From Virgisporangium ochraceum (lineage in GTDB: Bacteria > Actinomycetota > Actinomycetes > Mycobacteriales > Micromonosporaceae), in the NCBI RefSeq assembly GCF_016863655.1, contig NZ_BOPH01000098.1, forward strand, positions 62,001 to 126,000: a DNA stretch of 64,000 nt, in the 5' to 3' direction. Position 1 is the stretch's first letter, and each line of letters starts with the position of its first letter. Of the stretch, positions 58,603 through 64,000 are shown in pieces. Position numbers and translations under genes: made by a program. Below the pieces are notes generated by a model. That model made no database searches. It saw only the letters and a program-made list of their open reading frames with translations, and was not told the DNA's origin.

Positions 58603-59790
58603 ATGGCGATGTCACGAAACGTTTCGGAGGCCGTCCGGCAGCGCAACCTCGGTACGCTGCTGCGCCTGGTGCACGTCGGCGGGCCGGCTTCGCGCTCGAC
58701 GCTCGCCCGGCGGATGGGGCTCAACCGGAGCACGATCATGGCGTTGACCGGCGAACTCACGTCGGCCGGGCTGATCTCGGAGGACCGGCCCCATGTGTCG
58801 GGACGCGCGGGGCGGCCCTCGATCGTCGTGCGTCCGTCGTGCGACCGGGTGTACGTCCTGGCCTTCGACGTGGCCGTCGACCGGCTCGTGGCGGCGCGGG
58901 TCGGGCTCGGCGGGATCGTGCTCGACCGGCGGGTCGCCGTGCGGCGTCGGGCCGGGGCCGACCTCGACGACGTGGTGTCCGTTCTGGCGTCATTCGGACG
59001 ATCGCTGCACGCGGCGGCGCCGGCCGACGCCGTGTGCGCCGGCGTGGGCGCGTCGTACTGCGGGATGGTGCGGCCCGACGACGGCATGGTGCACTTCGCC
59101 CCCGACATGGGCTGGGTCGACCAGGCGTTCGGGACGTCGCTGTCCGACGCGCTCGGCCTCGGGCTGCCCGTGGTGGTGGGCAACGAGGCCCACCTCGGCG
59201 CCCGGGCGGAGCACCTGCGCGGGGCGGGGGTCGGGTTCAAGAACCTGGTCTACCTGCACGGCGATGTCGGGGTCGGCGGCGGGATCATCGTCGACGGGCG
59301 GCTGCTCGACGGCGAGGCCGGGTACGGGTGCGAGCTCGGACATATCGTGCTGAACCCGGTGGGCGGGCGGGCGTGCAACTGCGGGTCGCACGGGTGCCTG
59401 GAGGCGGAGGTCGGCGAGCGGGCGCTGCTCGACCTGGCCGGGCGGCCGTCGTCGCTGTACGGGCGGTCGGCGGTGCGGTCGGTGGTCGACGCCGCGGCCT
59501 CCGGTGAGGACGCCGCCTGCCGGGCTCTGCGCGAGGTCGGTGACTGGCTGGGCATCGGCGTGGCGAACCTGATCAACCTGTTCAACCCGGGGGTGGTCAT
59601 CTTCGGGGGGATGCTGCGCGACGTCTACCCGTCGTGCGCGGAGCAGGTGCAGGCGCGGATCGCGAACAACGTGCTGGCGGTGTCGCGCGAGGTGCGGCTG
59701 TGCGTGTCGGCTTTGGGTGACGACGCGTGCCTGGTCGGGGCGTCGGAGCTGGCGTTCGCCGGGCTGATCGCTAACCCGTTGCCGCGTTGA
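58603..59790 (+). CDS. ROK family transcriptional regulator
   Basis: 395 residues: an N-terminal winged helix (about 1-75; SRSTLARRMGLNRSTIMALT) followed by a ROK sugar-kinase-like domain. The family zinc motif appears as CNCGSHGCLEAE, and GHIVLNPVGGR precedes it. The sugar/phosphate loop is HGDVGVGGGI and the second half ends NPGVVIFGGMLRD. It most likely represses the divergent MFS gene. ATG 58603 or 58609 start; AGGGTT lies about 5 bp upstream of the first. Its 3' end overlaps the convergent YjbR-like gene by 20 bp. Confidence 0.9.
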   Translation: MAMSRNVSEAVRQRNLGTLLRLVHVGGPASRSTLARRMGLNRSTIMALTGELTSAGLISEDRPHVSGRAGRPSIVVRPSCDRVYVLAFDVAVDRLVAARVGLGGIVLDRRVAVRRRAGADLDDVVSVLASFGRSLHAAAPADAVCAGVGASYCGMVRPDDGMVHFAPDMGWVDQAFGTSLSDALGLGLPVVVGNEAHLGARAEHLRGAGVGFKNLVYLHGDVGVGGGIIVDGRLLDGEAGYGCELGHIVLNPVGGRACNCGSHGCLEAEVGERALLDLAGRPSSLYGRSAVRSVVDAAASGEDAACRALREVGDWLGIGVANLINLFNPGVVIFGGMLRDVYPSCAEQVQARIANNVLAVSREVRLCVSALGDDACLVGASELAFAGLIANPLPR

Positions 59791-60169
59791 GTTTCGCGAC
59801 CCGCCGCGGGCCGGCGGTCTGGCGGTAGCTGGCGTCGAGCAGTTCGTTGATCTCCGCCCAGTCGGTGTCCTCGTCGAGGTCGACGCCGAGCCAGCCGCTC
59901 GGGCCGAGGTAGGCGGGGACGTAGCAGCGCCCGTCTTCGAGGAGCGCCTCCCGCTCGTCGCGCGGCAGGAGGACGACGACGGAGTGCTCGTGCTGCCGGT
60001 ACACGCCGTCGACCTTGACCGAGCCGCCGTAGTAGGCGAACACCTTCGTCGTGTAGAAGGCCGGGTGGCCGTGCGAGACCTTCTCGGCGGCGTCGGGGAA
60101 CGCGAGGGCGAGCGAGCGGACCCGCTTCAGCAGCGGGTCCCTGTCGTCGAACATGATCGGGTGGCCCAT
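59771..60169 (-). CDS. MmcQ/YjbR family protein
   Basis: 132 residues of the double-wing (MmcQ/YjbR) fold: PLLKRVRSLALAFPDAAEKV, HGHPAFYTTKVFAYYGG, then SVVVLLPRDEREALLEDG and YLGPSGWLGVDLDED. Family members bind DNA in vitro, but the biological role is unclear. It starts 4 bp after the upstream hydrolase stop, so they form a two-gene operon. The ATG 60169 start is chosen over ATG 60154. Confidence 0.85.
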   Translation of the reverse strand: MGHPIMFDDRDPLLKRVRSLALAFPDAAEKVSHGHPAFYTTKVFAYYGGSVKVDGVYRQHEHSVVVLLPRDEREALLEDGRCYVPAYLGPSGWLGVDLDEDTDWAEINELLDASYRQTAGPRRVAKLNAATG

Positions 60170-60173
60170 GGGT

Positions 60174-61004
60174 TCATTGTGCGTGGGCGGCGATGAGTTT
60201 CGTGGACTCGTCGGGGCGTTCCAGGGGTGGCAGGTGCCCGGTGTCGGGCAGGTCGACCCTGCGTGCGCGGGGGACGGTCCGCGCGATCTCGTTCTGCAGG
60301 TCCTGGATCCAGGGGGCGTCCTCGGTTCCGTTGACGACGAGCGTGTTCGCGGTGATGCCGCCCAGGTTCGGCGGACCTGTCTCCTTCTCCCGCGACGGTG
60401 GGCCTGACCACAGGCGGCGGAAGACGCCGGTGGCCATGTCCATGGCCTTCGCGTAGACCGCTGCGTCCATGGTCGACGGATCCCGGCCCGGGCCGGCGAT
60501 GAGGAAGCGGCCGTGCGCCTCGGCCATGGCACGGGCGTCGCCGTCGCGGACCGGTTCCCCCCGCTGGTACGCCGCGATCCGCTCGGCGGGCACGGCGGGG
60601 CGGACGTGCTCCTTCACGTACTCCTGCATCGGCTCGGGCCAGGTGCGCCCGTTCAGCCCGGCACAGAACAGCACCAGCCCGGTGACCCGCTCCGGCGCGG
60701 CGAGCGCCACGTCGACGCAGTGGCCGCCGCCCATGGAACAGCCGACGAGCGTGGCGTCCTCGACGGCGAGCGCGTCGAGCAGGGCGAGGAGGTCTTCGGC
60801 GTGGGAGTAGGTCCCTGTGGCGTCGGCCGAGTCTCCGTAGCCGCGCCAGTCGTAGCGGATGACCCGGTTCGTCTCCGTGAGGTGCTCGAACTGGTGGTCC
60901 CACATGCGCCGGTCGGCGAGCGCGGCGTGCGAGAAGACGATGGCCGGGCCGCTGCCTGCCTCGTCGTAGGCGAGCCGCGTGCCGTTGACCTCGATGTCCC
61001 CCAT
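60174..61004 (-). CDS. Alpha/beta hydrolase
   Basis: 276 residues with the full fold: VFSHAALADRRMWDHQFEHL, nucleophile Ser in LVGCSMGGGHCVDVAL (about residue 95), candidate Asp in NTLVVNGTEDAPWIQDL, and His in LPDTGHLPPLERP. Members of this group resemble PcaD-like lactonases, non-heme chloroperoxidase-like or MhpC-type hydrolases. The start is ATG 61004; the longer frame upstream to 61427 lies antisense to the NACHT gene. It is the first gene of an operon with the YjbR-like gene, and divergent from the NACHT gene with a 115-bp gap. Confidence 0.87.
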   Translation of the reverse strand: MGDIEVNGTRLAYDEAGSGPAIVFSHAALADRRMWDHQFEHLTETNRVIRYDWRGYGDSADATGTYSHAEDLLALLDALAVEDATLVGCSMGGGHCVDVALAAPERVTGLVLFCAGLNGRTWPEPMQEYVKEHVRPAVPAERIAAYQRGEPVRDGDARAMAEAHGRFLIAGPGRDPSTMDAAVYAKAMDMATGVFRRLWSGPPSREKETGPPNLGGITANTLVVNGTEDAPWIQDLQNEIARTVPRARRVDLPDTGHLPPLERPDESTKLIAAHAQ

Positions 61005-61119
61005 GGGTCTGGACGTTATCGGCGACCTCGGGCCGTTCGCTGGCCCGTCCGCTGTCAGCGCAACCGTCACCTGTGCGGGTGGTGCGCGCGGTGTCGACGT
61101 TCCGTTAGCGTGATGCCCC

Positions 61120-64000
61120 ATGGTGCGGCCCTTGAGGTACGCCGACGCGGTCGCACTGCTCGGCGGCGACAGCCCAGCGGTGGCCGCGCTGGACCGCGCG
61201 CTCGGCGGGGCGCTGCTCGCGGCGACGGGCGGCGGAGTCGAAGTTGTGGCCAACCTGCTCGGCGCCCGCACGGAGGCGGTCCGGGTCGGGCACGAGCTGG
61301 TCGGCACCCTGCGGGACCGGATCCGCGGATACTCGCGGTTCGACCGGACCGAGCGGCTGATGGCCGCGCACACGGTCGTGGTGATCACGTCGTTCTTCGA
61401 GGCGTTGAACGAGACACCGCTGCCCATCGACCTGCGGGCGGTCGAGCTGACGGCGGAGGACCAGCTACGGCTCGCCCGGACGGGAGCCTCGGAGCGGTCG
61501 ATGGTGCGGTCGCTGCTGAACGCACCGGTTCCGATCCCTGGGCCCGGGATGGCGTTCGAGACCGTGCTGGAATGCCTGGAGACGGTCTACCGGCAGCTGG
61601 CGGCCGACTGGCTGGCGTTCGTCGGAGGGCTCGCGGTCTGGGACCGGATCGACGAGACCAACCAGCGGGCCGTTCGCACAGCGCTGATCGAGGCGGTGCC
61701 CGGGGACGCGAAAGCCAGGTACGAGATCCAGTACCGGCAACTGGCCCTCGACGCGCCGGAGTTCGCACTGTGGGCGGGGCAGCAGGAGCATCAGGCAACC
61801 CGGCGGTCGCTGGCCGCACTGGAGAGCGCACTGCGGGACCTGTCGGTCGGCCGTGCCCTCGACGACCGCCGGGCGGCACTGGCGCGGTTCCACCGTGCGG
61901 CACTCACCCGGTCGGTACTGTCCGAGCGCGACGCGCCGGACGGGGTGGTCATCCCGACATTGCTGGCGAGCTACATCGACCCCGACTACCGCGTCGTGAC
62001 CGACCACGCCGGTTGTTCACCGGCGAGTGAGTCGCTGTGGGAGTCTGCCGCGGTCGCCACGGATCTGGCGACGTATCTGGCCGGCTACCTGACGTCCGCG
62101 GTGGCGACCGAAGCGCCGATGGTGGTGCTGGGTCAGCCAGGCGCGGGGAAGAGCGTGCTGACGCGGATCCTCGCGGCCCGGTTGCCGGCCGAGCAGTTCC
62201 TGGCTGTCCGGGTCGAGCTGCGGGAGGTCCCTGCCGACGCCGACGTGCAGGATCAGGTCGAGCACGCGATCCGTATGGCCACCGGTCACCGGATCAGCTG
62301 GCCCGACCTGAGTGGGAACGCCGGCGATGCCCTGCCCGTGATACTGCTCGACGGGTTCGACGAGCTTCTACAGGCCACCGGCGTGAGCCAGACCGACTAT
62401 CTGCAGAGGGTGTCCCGCTTCCAGGAGCGCGAAGCCATCCAGGGCCGACCGGTGGCGGTGGTCGTCACCAGTCGAACCGCGGTGGCCGACCGGGCGCGGA
62501 CTCCGGCCGCCAGCGTGCTACTGCGGCTGGAGCCGTTCCGGCCCGAGCAGGCCGACGAGTGGCTGCGCATCTGGAACCACGCGAATGAGGACCGGTGGGC
62601 CTCGGGCGGTCTGAAAGCACTCGACCAGGCCACGGTGCGCCGCCTACCGGACCTCTCGGCGCAGCCGTTGATGCTGCTGATGCTCGCGCTGTACGACGCC
62701 GACTCCAATGCGTTGCAGCGGCAGATCGAAAGTGATCTTGACGAAGCCGGTCTGTACGAGCAGCTGCTGCGGACGTTCGCCGCCCGCGAGGTGGGCAAGG
62801 GCTCAGATGGCCGGTCCGATGCCGCGATCGGGAAGATGGTGGATGACGAACTGCTGCGGCTGTCGGTCGTGGCGTTCGCGATGTTCAACCGGGGACGGCA
62901 ATGGGTCACCGAGGCGGAGCTCGACGCCGACCTGAAGGTCCTGCCCGGCGAACCGACCCGCCAGGGTGGCCTGCGTGCCGATCTCGGCGGAGGCGAGACC
63001 GCGCTGGGACGGTTCTTTTTCATCCAACGCGCCCGGGCGGTGCGGGAGGGTAGGACGCTGTCGACGTACGAGTTCCTCCACGCGACGTTCGGCGAGTACC
63101 TGGTCGCCCGTCTGGTGCATCGGCTGATGACCGACCTGGCCGCACTGGAGAGGGCCTCTGTGGGAGTAGCGTTCGACGCTGGCGGCTGCAAGGACGGTCT
63201 TGTCCATGCGCTTCTGTCGTTTGCTCCCCTCGCCACTCGCGGCCCGGTGCTGACCTTCCTGCGGGAACTGGCCACCAGAACCCGGTCCGGGCCGGACGAG
63301 CTGGCTGCGCTACCGGTGTTGTTGTTCACGCGACTGGAATCCCGGACCGATGACGGCAAGTACGCCGTGTACCAGCCGGCGCCACTGTCCGCATGGAGTC
63401 GCCACGGCCGGTACAGCCTGAACCTGCTGCTTCTCGCCACGGTGTACGGCGGAGGCGTTCGCGCGGGCGTCCTCTTTCCGGACGCGGCGGACGTCGTGGT
63501 TTCCTGGCGTCGCTATGCCCACCTGTGGCGCGCGGCGCTCACCGCCGAGGAGTGGTCGACCGTGCTGTACGCGGTCCGGGTGTGCCACCGGTGGGTCGAC
63601 GGCGTCAGGGACCTGACAATCGACCTCGACACCGAACCCGAGCGACCGGTCGACCCGATCGACCTCTTCTGGATGTACGACGTTGCCGCCATGCCCGGTG
63701 GGTCGGACGGGCCACGCGGATGGCGGTCCGACGGAACCCACGACCTCGCACGTCACGTGGCGTTCACCGGCGACGCCGCGACGGGCATCGCCGCTCAAGG
63801 GCTGGAACCGATCTTCCCCTACCTCGCCGAACTCGCGCTGGTCATGGTCAGCCCGGCGCATCGTGACTGGGACCGGACCGGCACACCCGATCCACGGCCC
63901 CGGACCGTCCTCCACGACCTGCTCCGACTGACCGTCGCCCGGGCGACAGGCACACCGCTCGACGATCTGTCCAGGACCTACCTCACTCTGTCGAAGGCCC
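61120..64000 (+). CDS. NACHT-domain NTPase (bacterial NLR-like), truncated at window end
   Basis: Open from ATG 61120 to the window end: 960 codons with no stop, which I read by hand. The N-terminal ~110 residues are helical (RTERLMAAHTVVVITSFFEA), resembling N-terminal helical modules of actinomycete NACHT proteins. The NACHT core has Walker A GQPGAGKS (338-345) and ILLDGFDEL (408-416), the acidic Walker B of NACHTs. Then come VVVTSRTAVADRAR (sensor) and SAQPLMLLMLALYDA; FLHATFGEY (652-660) is the usual NACHT helical motif. Residues after ~700 are helical with no recognised repeat; the sensor continues beyond the window. NACHT proteins commonly sense phage; that function here is inferred. 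Confidence 0.88.
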   Translation, partial: MVRPLRYADAVALLGGDSPAVAALDRALGGALLAATGGGVEVVANLLGARTEAVRVGHELVGTLRDRIRGYSRFDRTERLMAAHTVVVITSFFEALNETPLPIDLRAVELTAEDQLRLARTGASERSMVRSLLNAPVPIPGPGMAFETVLECLETVYRQLAADWLAFVGGLAVWDRIDETNQRAVRTALIEAVPGDAKARYEIQYRQLALDAPEFALWAGQQEHQATRRSLAALESALRDLSVGRALDDRRAALARFHRAALTRSVLSERDAPDGVVIPTLLASYIDPDYRVVTDHAGCSPASESLWESAAVATDLATYLAGYLTSAVATEAPMVVLGQPGAGKSVLTRILAARLPAEQFLAVRVELREVPADADVQDQVEHAIRMATGHRISWPDLSGNAGDALPVILLDGFDELLQATGVSQTDYLQRVSRFQEREAIQGRPVAVVVTSRTAVADRARTPAASVLLRLEPFRPEQADEWLRIWNHANEDRWASGGLKALDQATVRRLPDLSAQPLMLLMLALYDADSNALQRQIESDLDEAGLYEQLLRTFAAREVGKGSDGRSDAAIGKMVDDELLRLSVVAFAMFNRGRQWVTEAELDADLKVLPGEPTRQGGLRADLGGGETALGRFFFIQRARAVREGRTLSTYEFLHATFGEYLVARLVHRLMTDLAALERASVGVAFDAGGCKDGLVHALLSFAPLATRGPVLTFLRELATRTRSGPDELAALPVLLFTRLESRTDDGKYAVYQPAPLSAWSRHGRYSLNLLLLATVYGGGVRAGVLFPDAADVVVSWRRYAHLWRAALTAEEWSTVLYAVRVCHRWVDGVRDLTIDLDTEPERPVDPIDLFWMYDVAAMPGGSDGPRGWRSDGTHDLARHVAFTGDAATGIAAQGLEPIFPYLAELALVMVSPAHRDWDRTGTPDPRPRTVLHDLLRLTVARATGTPLDDLSRTYLTLSKA

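Noticed and set aside
61120..62030. Plus-strand frame 60513-62030 as the gene here
   Set aside because: The frame with NACHT motifs is the one starting at ATG 61120, which stays open to the window end; the other is Arg/Gly/Pro-rich shadow.

Overview
The window is very GC-rich, with strong G/C preference at third codon positions, many GTG starts, short intergenic gaps and many 1-4 bp start/stop overlaps. Its gene families (NB-ARC and LAL regulators, NarL-type two-component systems, a Ser/Thr kinase, a KAP ATPase, a NACHT NTPase) point to a filamentous actinomycete. The gene mix looks most like Micromonosporaceae, but that family-level placement is inference. It reads as ordinary chromosome, mostly regulators, transporters and catabolic enzymes, with one transposon and a few accessory islands. 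I recognised no rRNA, tRNA or CRISPR array.

Layout. 0.1-5.9 kb: a GntR/FCD repressor divergent from an alpha/beta hydrolase, a TRIC-like channel, a haloalkane dehalogenase-like enzyme, and a LysR regulator with a tartrate/D-malate dehydrogenase gene linked by the same operator motif. 5.9-12.6 kb: a HEAT-like protein, folD, and a likely envelope-stress operon (64-aa protein, TPM-domain protein, PspA). 12.5-18.9 kb: cupin/TetR pair, orphan solute-binding lipoprotein, universal stress protein, a regulator divergent from hsp20 over a repeat-rich operator, and two divergent TrmH-type RNA methyltransferases. 19.0-22.5 kb: a membrane-embedded KAP P-loop ATPase followed by a PIN toxin-antitoxin pair and a TetR regulator.

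23.0-29.1 kb: an apparent operon of a PrnB-like (DUF1864) heme-dioxygenase relative, a class-V PLP enzyme and a GH3 beta-glucosidase, divergent from a MocR regulator. 29.1-33.8 kb: a class-C serine hydrolase, a secreted protein, an XRE/NB-ARC/TPR regulator and a small membrane protein. 34.0-36.5 kb: an unusual island of small genes (RHH protein, internally duplicated membrane protein, HTH plus zinc-finger protein, 75-aa protein), mostly separated by strong hairpins and including about 1 kb of AT-richer DNA without a convincing gene. 36.5-40.6 kb: ECF sigma factor with a membrane partner, monooxygenase, amidase, and a protein of eight calcium-binding repeats.

40.7-44.3 kb: an ABC-2 exporter plus two-component system, preceded by two perfect hairpins and a possible 26-codon leader ORF whose stop overlaps the ATPase start. 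44.3-53.6 kb: a methyltransferase, a LAL regulator, a VOC gene abutted by an IS605-type TnpB element, an aminoglycoside-phosphotransferase-like kinase, a propeller-like protein and a sarcosine oxidase-like flavoenzyme. 53.6-57.2 kb: a membrane-anchored AAA+ ATPase and a PknB-like kinase, both with pentapeptide repeat linkers. 57.4-61.0 kb: MFS transporter/ROK regulator pair, YjbR-like protein and hydrolase.

The window ends inside a large NACHT NTPase gene (61120 onward) that stays open for 960 codons. With the KAP ATPase it is the best candidate for an antiphage or innate-immune-like function. The best candidates for undescribed biology are this NACHT gene, the KAP/PIN neighbourhood, the PrnB-like/PLP/GH3/MocR cluster, the structured leader of the ABC/TCS operon and the 34-36.5 kb small-gene island.
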